Shown here: positions 20,589-29,960 of the stretch, piece by piece
Layout: each line of letters starts with the position of its first letter
Position numbering within the stretch: the first letter of the stretch is position 1
Source: Paracoccus subflavus
GTDB lineage: Bacteria > Pseudomonadota > Alphaproteobacteria > Rhodobacterales > Rhodobacteraceae
Direction of reading: 5' to 3'
DNA length: 64,000 nucleotides
Assembly (NCBI RefSeq): GCF_004310345.1
Contig: NZ_SISK01000005.1
Span: 168,804 to 232,803, forward strand
Notes under the pieces: generated by a model
What the model was told of the DNA's origin: nothing
What the model saw: only the letters and a program-made list of their open reading frames with translations
The model's database searches: none
Position numbers and translations under genes: made by a program

Positions 20589-21982
20589 CCGGACCGTTCC
20601 GCAGCTTTGTCATCTTTGCCGAGATGCGCACCGGATCGAACCTGCTGGAGGCGACGCTGAACGGCGTCACCGGCGTCACCTGTCATGGCGAGGCCTTCAA
20701 TCCCTATATGATGGGCTGGCCCGACAAGGACGAGTTGCTGGGTGTCACGCGGGCAGAACGCGAGGCCGACCCCCTGCCGCTGCTGGCGCGGCTGACCGGA
20801 CGGCCGGGACATCTGCCGGGATTCCGCTATTTCCACGACCACGATCCTCGTGTGCTGGAACCCATCATCAGGGATCGGCACTGCGCCAAGATCATCCTGA
20901 CGCGCAATCCGCTGGACAGCTATGTCTCGACCCGTCTGGCCCGGGAAACGAACCAGTGGAAGCTGAACGAAACCGAAACCGCGATTCCTGCCCGCATCAC
21001 CTATGAAGGGGCCGAGTTCCGGGCCATGCTGGATGCCGCCAATGCGTTTCGCCGGCGCGTGGCCAAGGCGTTGCAGGCTTCGGGGCAGGCGGCGTTTCAT
21101 CTGGACTATGAGGATCTGCGGGATGCGGAGGCGATGACCGGGTTGCTGCACTGGCTGGGCCGCACCGATCTGGACCGGGTGGAACCGGCGCGCGACCAGG
21201 TGCCCCAGAATCCGCAGGAACTGGCGCAGAAGGTCGCCAATTTCGACGCGATGCAGGCCGATCTGCGCGGCATGGACCCGTTCGGGCTGCATTGCCCGCC
21301 GGTGTTCGAGGCCCGGCGCGGCCCGGGGGTGCCCGGCTTTGCCGCCGCCGATGCGGGGCGGGGGCTGCTGTTCATGCCTGTCAGGGGCGGGCCGGACAAG
21401 GTGGTGCGCGACTGGCTGGCCGGGTTGGGTCCGATAGAGGGCGGCTTTACCCAGTCCACCCTGCGCCAGTGGAAACGCGCGCGCCCCGGCCACCGCAGCT
21501 TCACGGTTCTGCGCCACCCCCTGCTGCGGGCATGGGACGCCTTCGATCATCTGCTGAGGCACGGCAGTTCCGAACAGCGCGACCTGCTGCGCCGCCTGCA
21601 TCGCGTGGCTCTGCCGCCCGAGGATGGCCGGGCCAACCTGTCAGGCGATACGCGCATCGCGGTCTTTGCCGATTTCCTGGCATTTTTGCGGCGCAATCTG
21701 AACGGCCAGACCTCGTTGCCGACTCATCCCCTTTGGGCCAGCCAGACCGAGGTTTTGTCGGGATTCGCGCGTTTCGCCCTGCCCGACATGCTGGTGCGCG
21801 AGGATCGCCTGGCCGAGGATTTGGTCCACCTGGCCCGCACGGTGGGTTTCAGCGGCGCGGGACCGGCGGCCCTGACCCCCGCCCCGGTTCCCGACGCGCT
21901 GCGCGATCCGGTATTGGCCCAGGCCGCGCAGGCGGCATACCTGCGCGACTATGTGACGTTCGGCTTTGGCCTGATGCCCTAG
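20585..21982 (+). CDS. PAPS-dependent sulfotransferase (NodH-like), two-part protein
   Basis: It is predicted to transfer sulfate from PAPS to a carbohydrate. The 5'-phosphosulfate loop is visible in EMRTGSNLLEATLN (13-26) and the 3'-phosphate motif in LTRNPLDSYVSTRL (105-118). This covers the first ~250 residues, the size of NodH/Stf0 enzymes. The second half (from about 265) begins LLFMPVRGGPDKVVRDWL and contains TVLRHPLLRAWDAFDHLL, reminiscent of another sulfotransferase fold (Sulfotransfer_2). This suggests a bifunctional protein or a degenerate repeat. 465 residues. The ATG overlaps the preceding stop. The stop codon overlaps the convergent phosphomutase stop in CTAG. Confidence 0.8.
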   Translation: MTGPFRSFVIFAEMRTGSNLLEATLNGVTGVTCHGEAFNPYMMGWPDKDELLGVTRAEREADPLPLLARLTGRPGHLPGFRYFHDHDPRVLEPIIRDRHCAKIILTRNPLDSYVSTRLARETNQWKLNETETAIPARITYEGAEFRAMLDAANAFRRRVAKALQASGQAAFHLDYEDLRDAEAMTGLLHWLGRTDLDRVEPARDQVPQNPQELAQKVANFDAMQADLRGMDPFGLHCPPVFEARRGPGVPGFAAADAGRGLLFMPVRGGPDKVVRDWLAGLGPIEGGFTQSTLRQWKRARPGHRSFTVLRHPLLRAWDAFDHLLRHGSSEQRDLLRRLHRVALPPEDGRANLSGDTRIAVFADFLAFLRRNLNGQTSLPTHPLWASQTEVLSGFARFALPDMLVREDRLAEDLVHLARTVGFSGAGPAALTPAPVPDALRDPVLAQAAQAAYLRDYVTFGFGLMP

Positions 21983-23367
21983 CCTTTCAGCAGCGCGGCC
22001 AATTCCGCCTGCTTTTCCTTGACCAGGGCCGGGTCGCCGTCGGATTCCAGGTTCAGTCGCACCACCGGTTCGGTGTTCGACTTGCGCAGGTTGAAGCGCC
22101 AGTTCCCGAAATCCAGCGATACCCCGTCCAGATCGTCGCGGCTGTTTGCCTGCGGTTCGTATTTCGCAATCAGCCGGGCAATGGCCGCGTCGGGATCGTC
22201 GATGTGATAGTTCGTCTCGCCCGACGAGGGATAGAGCCGCATCCGTTCCTCGAGCAGTTCGGCCAGCGTCTTGCCCTTGCGCGACAGCAGCTCGATCATC
22301 AGCAGCCACGGGATCATGCCGCTGTCGCAGTAATAGAAGTCACGGAAATAATGATGCGCCGACATCTCGCCGCCATAGATGGCGCCCACGTCGCGCATCT
22401 TGCGCTTGATGAAGGCGTGGCCGGTCTTGCTGACCACGGCCTGCCCGCCGGCTTCAGCGATCATGGCGCGGGTGTTCATGATGACGCGGGGGTCGTGGAC
22501 GATCTTTTCGCCAGGGGATTTTTCCAGAAAGGCCGCCCCCAGCAGGCCCACGATGTATTCGCCGGGAATGAAGCGGCCGTTTTCGTCGAAAAAGAAGCAG
22601 CGGTCGAAATCGCCGTCCCAGGCCACCCCCAGATCGGCTTTCTCGGCCTTCATGCGTTCGACGGTGGGGGGCTGGTTCTCGTCCAGCAGGGGGTTCGGGA
22701 TGCCGTTCGGAAAGCTGCTGTCGACCTCGTGGTGCATCCGCACGAAGGTCAGCGGCGCGCCGCGGGCCAGCAGTTCGTCGGCAATCGCGTCAAAGGTCGG
22801 CCCGGCGGTGCCGTTGCCGGCATTGACCAGGATCTTCATCGGCTTCAGCGCCGACACATCCACGAAATCCGCCATCGCCTTGGCATAGTCCGCGCGGGCA
22901 TGGCTGAAATCGGTGACGCTGCCCTTGTCCGCCGGGGCAAAGCTGCCGCTGGTGGCCAGTTCCACGATGGGGGGCAGCTCGGTCGCCGGATCCAGCGGCG
23001 CCGATCCCCGGCCCACGATCTTCATGCCGTTGTAATTGATCGGGTTATGGGATGCCGTCACCTCGATCCCGCCGTCGGTGTGGTGGAAACCGGTGTGGAA
23101 ATACACTTCCTCGGTTCCAGCCAGGCCCAGATCCAGCACGTCGGCGCCGCCGTCGGTCAGCCCCTCGATCAGGGCCGCCGCCAGTTCGGGCGAGGTTTCG
23201 CGGCTGTCGCGGCCCACCACCACGCGCTTGGCGTCGCGGGCCTGCGCAAAGGCGCGGCCGATACGATAGGCCACGTCGGTGTCCAGGTTCTTTCCCAGTT
23301 CGCCGCGCACGTCGTAGGCTTTGAAGCAGGTGATCTCTCGGGGGCCAAGGTTGCTGCGGTCGGTCAT
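21979..23367 (-). CDS. Phosphomannomutase/phosphoglucomutase
   Basis: This alpha-D-phosphohexomutase interconverts hexose 6- and 1-phosphates and supplies GDP-mannose or UDP-glucose pathways. The N-terminal CFKAYDVRGELG is typical of AlgC/ManB-type enzymes. The metal loop DGDFDRCFFFDENG, the sugar-binding GGEMSAHHYF and the phosphate-binding RKSNTEPVVRLNLES are all present. The phosphoserine loop is VTASHNPINYNGMK. 462 residues, normal. It is convergent with the sulfotransferase gene and closes the glycan cluster. Confidence 0.92.
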   Translation of the reverse strand: MTDRSNLGPREITCFKAYDVRGELGKNLDTDVAYRIGRAFAQARDAKRVVVGRDSRETSPELAAALIEGLTDGGADVLDLGLAGTEEVYFHTGFHHTDGGIEVTASHNPINYNGMKIVGRGSAPLDPATELPPIVELATSGSFAPADKGSVTDFSHARADYAKAMADFVDVSALKPMKILVNAGNGTAGPTFDAIADELLARGAPLTFVRMHHEVDSSFPNGIPNPLLDENQPPTVERMKAEKADLGVAWDGDFDRCFFFDENGRFIPGEYIVGLLGAAFLEKSPGEKIVHDPRVIMNTRAMIAEAGGQAVVSKTGHAFIKRKMRDVGAIYGGEMSAHHYFRDFYYCDSGMIPWLLMIELLSRKGKTLAELLEERMRLYPSSGETNYHIDDPDAAIARLIAKYEPQANSRDDLDGVSLDFGNWRFNLRKSNTEPVVRLNLESDGDPALVKEKQAELAALLKG

Positions 23368-23504
23368 GGGCGCGGATCCTTTATGCGCAAGGGTTGGTCA
23401 AGGGCTAGCAGCTTGGCCCGGAAGTTCAAGGGAATGGTCCGTTCGAACCACATGACACCGGGCATCCGCCGCGCTAGAGGATGGCAAACGCACAAGAGGG
23501 GACA

Positions 23505-23906
23505 ATGGATACGAAATCCTTGATCGGCGCCTATTACGATGCCTTCAACGCGGGCCGCACGGACGACATGCTGGCCCTGCTGCATGACGACATCGAACAT
23601 CATGTGAACGAAGGCCAGATCCGCCGGGGCAAGGCGTTGTTTGCCGATTTCAACGCGCACATGACCGACAGCTACAAGGAAACCCTGACCGACCTGGTGA
23701 TCTTTGCCAACGAGGCGGGCGACCGGGCGGCGGCGGAATTCGTGGTGAACGGCACCTATCTGAAGACCGACGAAGGCCTGCCCGAGGCGCGGGGCCAGAC
23801 CTATCGCCTGCCGGCAGGCAGCTTTTTCACGGTCCGCGACGGCAAGATCGCGCGCGTCACGACCTATTACAACCTGGCCGACTGGACGCGGCAGGTCAGC
23901 CAATGA
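23505..23906 (+). CDS. SnoaL/NTF2-like protein (ketosteroid isomerase-related)
   Basis: This is a small cone-fold protein of 133 residues with the SnoaL pattern IGAYYDAFNAGRTDDMLALL...DDIEHHVNEG, GKALFADFNAHM and DGKIARVTTYYNLADW. The function of this subgroup is not known. ATG 23505 follows GAGGGG at good spacing and is preferred over an ATG eight codons upstream. The stop overlaps the next gene in ATGA. Together with the acetyltransferase and nitrilase genes it forms a compact three-gene unit. Confidence 0.82.
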   Translation: MDTKSLIGAYYDAFNAGRTDDMLALLHDDIEHHVNEGQIRRGKALFADFNAHMTDSYKETLTDLVIFANEAGDRAAAEFVVNGTYLKTDEGLPEARGQTYRLPAGSFFTVRDGKIARVTTYYNLADWTRQVSQ

Positions 23907-24487
23907 CCGTCACGACGCGCGTCCTGACCGGAGAGGCGCTGGCCGCCGTGCTGGAGGACGTGGCGCGTCTGAGAATCCGGGTATTTCAGGATTTTCCCTA
24001 TCTCTACGACGGCAGCGCCGACTATGAACGCGATTACCTGCGGGCCTATCAATCCCCCGGCGCGGTGGTCGTGGCGGCGATGGACGGTCCCCGCGTCGTG
24101 GGGGCCGCGACCGGGGCGCCGATGGCCGATCATGCCGCCGATTTCGCGGCCGCCTTTGTCGACCGGCCCGAACCGCTGGACCAGATTTTCTATTGCGCCG
24201 AATCCGTTCTGCTGCCCGAATATCGCGGCCAGGGCATCGGCCATGCTTTTTTCGACGCGCGCGAAGCCCATGCCTGCGCCCTGGGCCTGACCCACAGCGC
24301 CTTTTGCAGCGTGATCCGCCCTGCCGATCATCCTGCCCGGCCCGCCCATTACCGCCCGCTGGACGGCTTCTGGCAAAAGCGCGGGTATCAGCCGCTGCCG
24401 GGCGTCATCGCGCGGTTTTCCTGGAAAGACCTGGGCGAGGCGGACGAGACGGAAAAACCCCTGCAATTCTGGATGCGCCGGTTGTGA
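23903..24487 (+). CDS. GNAT-family N-acetyltransferase
   Basis: This is a predicted acetyl-CoA-dependent acetyltransferase of unknown substrate. The acetyl-CoA pyrophosphate-binding loop is in LLPEYRGQGIGHAFF. The N-terminal half (LRIRVFQDFPYLYDGSADYE) resembles the GNAT domain that in related bacteria is found fused or adjacent to carbon-nitrogen hydrolases. 194 residues. It starts in an ATGA overlap with the SnoaL gene and ends in a GTGA overlap with the hydrolase gene, implying coordinated production of the three proteins. Confidence 0.83.
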   Translation: MTVTTRVLTGEALAAVLEDVARLRIRVFQDFPYLYDGSADYERDYLRAYQSPGAVVVAAMDGPRVVGAATGAPMADHAADFAAAFVDRPEPLDQIFYCAESVLLPEYRGQGIGHAFFDAREAHACALGLTHSAFCSVIRPADHPARPAHYRPLDGFWQKRGYQPLPGVIARFSWKDLGEADETEKPLQFWMRRL

Positions 24488-25341
24488 GAATCGCCGCCGC
24501 CGCCTATCCGATCGACTGGTTCGACGGCTTTGCCGATTACGAGGCAAAGCTTTCCCGCTGGGTTGCGGACGCGGCGGGTGCCGACCTGCTGGTGTTTCCC
24601 GAATATGGCGCGATGGAACTGGCCTCGTTGGGCGGGCGCCAAGCCGCGGGCGATCTGGAAGCGTCGCTGCACGAGGTCGGGCGGCACTGGCCTCGGGTCC
24701 GGGCCCTGCATTTGCGGCTGGCGGCAAAGCACGGATGTTACATCCTGGGCGCCTCGGGTCCGGTGTTCGATGGCCCGCGCCCGGTCAATCGGGCCGTGCT
24801 GTATGGGCCCGAGGGGTTTGTCGGCCACCAGGACAAGCAGGTCATGACCCGGTTCGAACGCGAGGAGTGGGACGTGACCGGCGGCCCCGGCCTGCGGGTT
24901 TTCGACACCGCCCTGGGGCGGATTGGCGTGCTGATCTGCTATGACAGCGAATTTCCGCTGCTGGGACGCCTGCTGGCGCAGGCGGGGGTCGAACTGCTGC
25001 TGGTGCCAAGCTGCACGGATACGGTTGCGGGCTTCAATCGGGTGCGCATCGGCGCCATGGCCCGCGCGCTGGAAAGCCAGTGCGTCGTGGTGCAGGCACC
25101 GACCGTGGGGCCGTGCGATTGGATGCCCGCGCTGGATGAGAATCGCGGCCGGGCAGCGATCTATGGCCCGCCCGACGGATTTTGGCCGGAAACCGGAATC
25201 ATCGCCGAAGGCGGGATGGACCGGCCGGGCTGGGTGACGGCCGATGTGGATCTGTCGCGCGTCGCCCACAGCCGCCGCCATGGTGCCGTGCTGCCCCATG
25301 CCCACTGGCCCGAAAGCGAGTCCGTCGGCCTGATCGGCTGA
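24484..25341 (+). CDS. Carbon-nitrogen hydrolase (nitrilase superfamily amidase)
   Basis: This is a predicted amidase of the nitrilase superfamily. The catalytic triad is present: Glu40 (LLVFPEYGAME), Lys118 (HQDKQVMTRFE) and Cys152 (VLICYDSEFPLL). 285 residues. The GTG start at 24484 overlaps the acetyltransferase stop. The substrate is unknown. The neighbouring GNAT suggests the pair acetylates and hydrolyses related amines or amides, or repairs a damaged metabolite (inference). Confidence 0.87.
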   Translation: MRIAAAAYPIDWFDGFADYEAKLSRWVADAAGADLLVFPEYGAMELASLGGRQAAGDLEASLHEVGRHWPRVRALHLRLAAKHGCYILGASGPVFDGPRPVNRAVLYGPEGFVGHQDKQVMTRFEREEWDVTGGPGLRVFDTALGRIGVLICYDSEFPLLGRLLAQAGVELLLVPSCTDTVAGFNRVRIGAMARALESQCVVVQAPTVGPCDWMPALDENRGRAAIYGPPDGFWPETGIIAEGGMDRPGWVTADVDLSRVAHSRRHGAVLPHAHWPESESVGLIG

Positions 25342-25367
25342 AACACTTTCTTAAGGATTGGCGTTCT

Positions 25368-25387
25368 AAAAGCAGGAAGGCGCTTTT
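25368..25387 (+). terminator. Weak hairpin after the SnoaL-GNAT-hydrolase unit
   Basis: A 6-bp stem (AAAAGC at 25368-25373 and GCTTTT at 25382-25387) has its T-run inside the descending arm. It lies 27 bases after the hydrolase stop in an AT-rich stretch. It could be a weak terminator. Confidence 0.35.
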
Positions 25388-25420
25388 CCCGTGCCCGCCA
25401 CACGCCATATCCATTGGACC

Positions 25421-25843
25421 ATGCTGCATGTCACCGACGCCATCACCATCGAGGAATGGGAACTGACCGAACAGTTCACCCGGTCCCAGGGACCGGGCGG
25501 CCAGAACGTCAACAAGGTCGAGACCGCGGTCGAGTTGCGGTTCGAGGCCGCGCGGTCCCCAAACCTGTCCGATGCCGTCAAGCGCCGCCTGGAACGGCTG
25601 GCCGGGCGGCGCTGGACGCGCGACGGGGCGGTGGTGATCCTGTCGCAGGAAACCCGCAGCCAGGCCCGCAACCGCGAGATCGCGCGCGAGCGTCTGGCCG
25701 ATCTGATCCGGCGGGCGTCGGTATCCGCCCGCCCCCGGATCGCCACAAGGCCCACCTGGGGCAGCCAGTTGCGGCGTCTGAAAGCCAAGTCGGGCCGGGC
25801 CGGGGTCAAGGCCCTGCGCGGCAGGGTGGAGGACGGGGAATGA
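25421..25843 (+). CDS. arfB: Peptidyl-tRNA hydrolase ArfB (ribosome rescue)
   Basis: ArfB releases peptides from stalled ribosomes. It is a small class I release-factor domain with the catalytic GGQ in RSQGPGGQNVNKVETAVELR, followed by a basic C-terminal tail (RRLKAKSGRAGVKALRGR) of the kind that inserts into the mRNA channel. 140 residues matches the family. The start is set at ATG 25421, where the N-terminus (MLHVTDAITIEEWEL) aligns with known ArfB. An in-frame GTG 30 bases upstream is less likely. The stop overlaps the next ATG (ATGA). Confidence 0.92.
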   Translation: MLHVTDAITIEEWELTEQFTRSQGPGGQNVNKVETAVELRFEAARSPNLSDAVKRRLERLAGRRWTRDGAVVILSQETRSQARNREIARERLADLIRRASVSARPRIATRPTWGSQLRRLKAKSGRAGVKALRGRVEDGE

Positions 25844-26292
25844 ACGCGATCCGCCAGTCGCTGGGCATCCTGATGGGCCGTCGCCCGCCCGCCTTGCAGG
25901 TGGGGGCGGTCTGCCGCTGCCCGCGCTCGGGGGATGTGGTGCTGATCACCAGCCGCGGCACCGGCCGCTGGGTCATTCCCAAGGGCTGGCCGATGGAGGG
26001 CAAGAGCCTGTCCGGCGCCGCCGCCGCCGAAGCCTGGGAGGAGGCCGGCGTCGAGGGGCGCGTCCACGAGTCCGAGATCGGCCGCTATCGCTATGACAAA
26101 GAGCAGGATCAGGGCTGGTCCATCCCGGTCGAGGTGCGGGTGTTCCTGCTGGAGACCGACCGGCTGCGGCCCGAGTTTCCCGAAGCGGGTCAGCGCCGCC
26201 GCCGCTGGTTTTCGCCCGCCGAGGCGGCCGCCCGCGTGACTGAGCCCGGCTTGAAGCAGATCCTGCTTGCGCTGCCGCCGGTTGCGGGCTGA
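25840..26292 (+). CDS. Nudix hydrolase
   Basis: This is a predicted hydrolase of nucleoside diphosphate-linked or diphosphoinositol-like compounds. The Nudix box is recognisable in PKGWPMEGKSLSGAAAAEAW followed by EEAGVEG. The usual REUxEE core is AEAWEEAG here, so the Arg is lost while the metal-binding glutamates remain. 150 residues. It begins in an ATGA overlap with arfB. The substrate cannot be read from sequence; the general look (GRWVIPKGWP) is that of the DIPP-like or broad-specificity Nudix group. Confidence 0.87.
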   Translation: MNAIRQSLGILMGRRPPALQVGAVCRCPRSGDVVLITSRGTGRWVIPKGWPMEGKSLSGAAAAEAWEEAGVEGRVHESEIGRYRYDKEQDQGWSIPVEVRVFLLETDRLRPEFPEAGQRRRRWFSPAEAAARVTEPGLKQILLALPPVAG

Positions 26293-26301
26293 CATGGGGG
26301 G

Positions 26302-27738
26302 ATGACCAGGCCCGCTCGTCACTTTCATACGCTCGACAAGGATCTGGGGCGCTTCACGGATGCGGAATCGGCGCAGTTCCACCTGTTTCGTCCCGTTCTG
26401 CGCCTGGGGGCGGCCGTTCTTCTGACGGTGGCGCTGATCTTTCTGGTTCTTGGGCTGACCGGTCAGCAGCCCGGTCTGGCCGTGGCCGGCGCGGGGCTGG
26501 TGGTCGCAGGCTGGCTGGGCCTGTCGATCGGGGCCAACGATGTCGCCAACTCGCTGGGTCCTGCCGTCGGGGCGGGCGCCGTCGCGCTGGTTCCGGGGCT
26601 GGCGCTGGTGGCCTTGGCCGAGGTGGCCGGCGCCGTCCTGGCCGGCCATGCGGTGGCGGACCGGCTGGCCCAGGGGATCGTGGACAATGCGGTGCTGACA
26701 GCGGGCGGCGGGCAGGTCGTGATGCTGGCCGCGCTGATCGCGGCGGCGGGCTGGATCACGCTGGCGACAGGGGCGAACCTGCCGGTCTCGACCTCGCACT
26801 CCATCGTCGGGGCGATTGCCGGCGCGGGCCTCGCGGCGGCGGGGATACAGGCGGTGGCATGGGATGGGATCGCCGTCATGGCGCTGGCCTGGGTCGTGAC
26901 GCCGCTGGCTTCGGCGGTTCTGGCCGGGGCGCTGCTGGCGCTGCTGCGCCTGAAGGTGGCCGAGGCGGATGACCGCATGGCTGCGGCGCGCCGCTGGCTG
27001 CCGCCGATGATCGGCGCGACGATCGGCCTGTTCGTGGCATTCGTGGCCACGCGCCTGCCCGGTCTGGCGCCCGGTGCGGTGCAGATCCTGCTGCCCGGCA
27101 TCGGCGCGGGTCTGGCGACCGCCTGGGTGATGCGCCGTCGCCTCGATCAGATCCGCAGCGAAATCGCCAATGACAGCCCCGGCATGAAACGGCTTCTGGG
27201 TCAGCCCCTGCTGCTGGCCGCCGTGATGATGGCCTTTGCCCATGGCGCGGGCGATGCCGGAAACGTAGCGGGTCCCCTGATGGTGATCCTGGCGCCCGGA
27301 GCGCAGGGCGGCGCGCCCGGTGCGCTGCTGCCGCTGGCCCTGGGCGGTGTGTCCATCGCGCTGGGCGCTGTCCTGTTCGGCCGCCGCCTGGTCGGCATGG
27401 TGGGCGAGGGGATCACCCGGCTGAACCCGGTCCGCGCGCTGTGCATCACGCTGTCCACGGCCGCCATCGCGCTTGTCGCTGCGGGCCTGGGTCTGCCGGT
27501 ATCCACCACCCATGTGGCGGTGGGCGGGGTCTTTGGCGTGGGTTTCGTGCGCGAGATGCTGGACCGCCGCAAAAGCGTGCAAGCCGCCCTGCTGCCTGCC
27601 GAGGAACGACGCCGGCGCCAGTTGATCCGGCGCAGCCATGTCGTCACCATCACCGCCGCCTGGATGGTGACGGTGCCGATCACCACCCTGCTGGGGGCCT
27701 TGTGCTGCCTGGCACTGCTGTGGCTGACCGGTGTGTGA
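26302..27738 (+). CDS. pit: Inorganic phosphate transporter, PiT family
   Basis: This is a low-affinity phosphate permease driven by an ion gradient. 478 residues with about ten membrane segments. The two PiT signature repeats are clear: SIGANDVANSLGPAVGAGAV near the N-terminus and AHGAGDAGNVAGPLMVIL in the second half, with the matching loops LPVSTSHSIVGAI and LPVSTTHVAVGGVFG. It begins 10 bases after the Nudix stop. The window therefore holds both a PhoB-type Pst system and a constitutive-type Pit system. Confidence 0.92.
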   Translation: MTRPARHFHTLDKDLGRFTDAESAQFHLFRPVLRLGAAVLLTVALIFLVLGLTGQQPGLAVAGAGLVVAGWLGLSIGANDVANSLGPAVGAGAVALVPGLALVALAEVAGAVLAGHAVADRLAQGIVDNAVLTAGGGQVVMLAALIAAAGWITLATGANLPVSTSHSIVGAIAGAGLAAAGIQAVAWDGIAVMALAWVVTPLASAVLAGALLALLRLKVAEADDRMAAARRWLPPMIGATIGLFVAFVATRLPGLAPGAVQILLPGIGAGLATAWVMRRRLDQIRSEIANDSPGMKRLLGQPLLLAAVMMAFAHGAGDAGNVAGPLMVILAPGAQGGAPGALLPLALGGVSIALGAVLFGRRLVGMVGEGITRLNPVRALCITLSTAAIALVAAGLGLPVSTTHVAVGGVFGVGFVREMLDRRKSVQAALLPAEERRRRQLIRRSHVVTITAAWMVTVPITTLLGALCCLALLWLTGV

Positions 27739-27744
27739 CGGCGG

Positions 27745-29037
27745 TCAGACCACCACCTCCATCGCGGCCTGCCGACCCACGCCAAAGACCCTGCGATAGC
27801 GCGCGATTTCATCCGCGGGGCCGGTTGCCTTGGCGGGGTTGTCCGACAGCTTGACGGTCGGGCGGCCATCGGCGGACACCGCCTTGCAGACCAGGCTGAA
27901 GGGCGCCAGCCCGTCGCCCGCGACCAGTCCCCGGAAATCGTTGGTCAGCAGCGTGCCCCAGCCGAAGCTGACCTTGACGCGGCCGTGGAACCGGCGGTGC
28001 AGGTCCATGATCCGGTCCACATCCAGCCCGTCCGAAAAGATGATCAGCTTGCGCCGGGGATCCTCGCCCCGGTCCTGCCACCAGCGGATCGCGGTTTCCG
28101 CCCCTGCCGCGGGATCGCCGCTGTCGATGCGGATGCCCGTCCAGCCCGCCAGCCAATCCGGGGCGCCAGCCAGGAAACCCGTGGTTCCATAGGTATCGGG
28201 AAGGATGATGCGCAGGTTGCCGTCGTGTTCCTCGTGCCAGTCGGCCAGGACCTCATAAGGGGCGCGGCGCAAATCCTGGTCCGTGTCGGCCAGGGCGGCA
28301 TAGACCATCGGCAATTCGTGGGCATTGGTGCCGATCGCCTCGATGTCGCGGCGCATCGCGATCAGGCAGTTTGACGTTCCGGTAAAGCGGTTGCCCAACC
28401 CTTCGATCATCGCCTGCACCGCCCAGTCCTGCCACAGGAAGCTGTGGCGCCGACGGGTGCCGAAATCGGCGATGCGCAGATCCGGCAGGGTGCGCAGCGT
28501 TTCGATCTTTTCCCACAGCCGGGTCATGGCGCGGGCATAGAGCACCTGCAATTCGAACCGCCCCAGTTCCTTCAGCGCCGCGCGCGAGCGCAGTTCCATC
28601 AGGATCGCAAGCGCGGGAATTTCCCACAGCATCACCTCGGGCCAGGGACCCTCGAAGATCAGTTCGTATTGTCCGTCGCGCTTTTGCAGGTGATAGGGCG
28701 GCAGGCGCAGGTTTTCCAGAAACGCCATGAAGTCAGAGCGGAACATCTGGCGCTTGCCGTAAAAGGTGTTGCCGCGCAGCCAGGTGGATTCGCCGCGCGT
28801 CAGGGACAGGCTGCGCACATGATCGAGCTGCTCGCGCAATTCGCCCTCGTCGATCAGGTCGGCCAGGCGGATCGAGGCGGTTCGGTTGATCAGTTGGAAC
28901 CGCACCGTCGTATCGGGGCGATTGCGAAAGATCGACTGGCACATCAGCAGCTTGTAGAAATCGGTGTCGATCAGCGACCGGACGATCGGGTCGATCTTCC
29001 ATTTGTGGTTATAGACGCGGGTGGCGATATCGGCCAT
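27745..29037 (-). CDS. pncB: Nicotinate phosphoribosyltransferase
   Basis: PncB converts nicotinate and PRPP to nicotinate mononucleotide in NAD salvage. 430 residues. Family features: [16 protein letters not shown] near the N-terminus, [36 protein letters not shown], and the PRPP/phosphate-binding end [14 protein letters not shown]...[17 protein letters not shown] 29037 is 4 bases after the pncA stop and is preferred to a start inside pncA. With pncA it makes a two-step nicotinamide salvage operon. Confidence 0.96.
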   Translation of the reverse strand: MADIATRVYNHKWKIDPIVRSLIDTDFYKLLMCQSIFRNRPDTTVRFQLINRTASIRLADLIDEGELREQLDHVRSLSLTRGESTWLRGNTFYGKRQMFRSDFMAFLENLRLPPYHLQKRDGQYELIFEGPWPEVMLWEIPALAILMELRSRAALKELGRFELQVLYARAMTRLWEKIETLRTLPDLRIADFGTRRRHSFLWQDWAVQAMIEGLGNRFTGTSNCLIAMRRDIEAIGTNAHELPMVYAALADTDQDLRRAPYEVLADWHEEHDGNLRIILPDTYGTTGFLAGAPDWLAGWTGIRIDSGDPAAGAETAIRWWQDRGEDPRRKLIIFSDGLDVDRIMDLHRRFHGRVKVSFGWGTLLTNDFRGLVAGDGLAPFSLVCKAVSADGRPTVKLSDNPAKATGPADEIARYRRVFGVGRQAAMEVVV

Positions 29038-29041
29038 CGGC

Positions 29042-29638
29042 TTATTCCAGGGCGACGCCGGCGGCGCGCATGTCGGCGCGGGCACGCTCAAGGCTGCCAT
29101 TCAGGTCGATGGCGCGGGTCGCCCGCTCGATCACGGTGGCATGAAAGCCCAGCCGGGCCGCGTCCATCGCGCTCCAGGCGACGCAGAAGTCATGGGCAAG
29201 GCCCACGAAGAACAGATCGGTCAGACCCCGGTCGCGCAGGTATCCGGCAAGTCCGGTCGGCGTGGTGCGATCGTTTTCGAAAAAGGCCGAATAGCTGTCG
29301 ATCCCGGCCCGGAACCCCTTGCGGATGACCAGATCGGCGCGGTCCAGATCCAGGCCGGGGTGAAAGGCCGCGCCCGGCGTGCCGATGACGCAATGGCGGG
29401 GCCACAGCACCTGCGGGCCATAGGGCATGTCCACCATGGAAAACGGTTCGGCGCCGGGGTGGTTAGCCGCAAAGCTGGCGTGATCGGCGGGATGCCAGTC
29501 CTGCGTCAGCACGACGGCCCCGAAATCGCCCATCAGGGCGTTGATCGGCGCCACGATGTCGTTTCCCCCGGCAACGGGCAGCGCCCCGTCCGGGCAGAAA
29601 TCGTTCTGCATGTCCACGACGATCAAGACGCGCGTCAT
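29042..29638 (-). CDS. pncA: Nicotinamidase
   Basis: This isochorismatase-fold hydrolase deamidates nicotinamide to nicotinate. Catalytic Asp is in [12 protein letters not shown], metal ligands are in [13 protein letters not shown], Lys is in ADLVIRKG, and the nucleophilic Cys is in [16 protein letters not shown]. 198 residues. ATG 29638 follows an AAAGGGAAAG purine-rich site. It is upstream of and nearly contiguous with pncB. No NiaR or NrtR regulator is seen nearby. Confidence 0.95.
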   Translation of the reverse strand: MTRVLIVVDMQNDFCPDGALPVAGGNDIVAPINALMGDFGAVVLTQDWHPADHASFAANHPGAEPFSMVDMPYGPQVLWPRHCVIGTPGAAFHPGLDLDRADLVIRKGFRAGIDSYSAFFENDRTTPTGLAGYLRDRGLTDLFFVGLAHDFCVAWSAMDAARLGFHATVIERATRAIDLNGSLERARADMRAAGVALE

Positions 29639-29960
29639 CCGCTTTCCCTTTTCGGTGGTTCTATGGGTAGAAACCCGCTTGCTGCGCGTCAATGGGCGTT
29701 TCGCTCTGCCGGACCGGCTGCTTGACGCGCGGTCGCTTGCCGGGCCGAAACCGTCACCCGACCCGACCCGATCGCACGGCAGGGCCCCCGCGCCGCCGCA
29801 TCGCGCCCCTGCCACGGGGCCGGATGGGGCGACGCGCGAACGGGGTCGTCCCCGGGGGTCCCTTATCTCGGGCCCTTGCCGTCTCTGGGGCGGCATGGAC
29901 TATGAGGCAGGAGTTTTGAATCGCTGGACTTGGCGGTCGCGGCTGTCTATGGCCGCGCCC
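29639..29960. other. Divergent intergenic region between pncA and trhO
   Basis: These 322 bases hold no gene I can support. They are GC-rich and proline/arginine-like in all frames. The region must contain both divergent promoters, but no good -35/-10 pair stands out. In the trhO direction there is GCAGGAG at ~29907-29913 followed by TTG at 29916, an alternative start for trhO. Confidence 0.5.
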
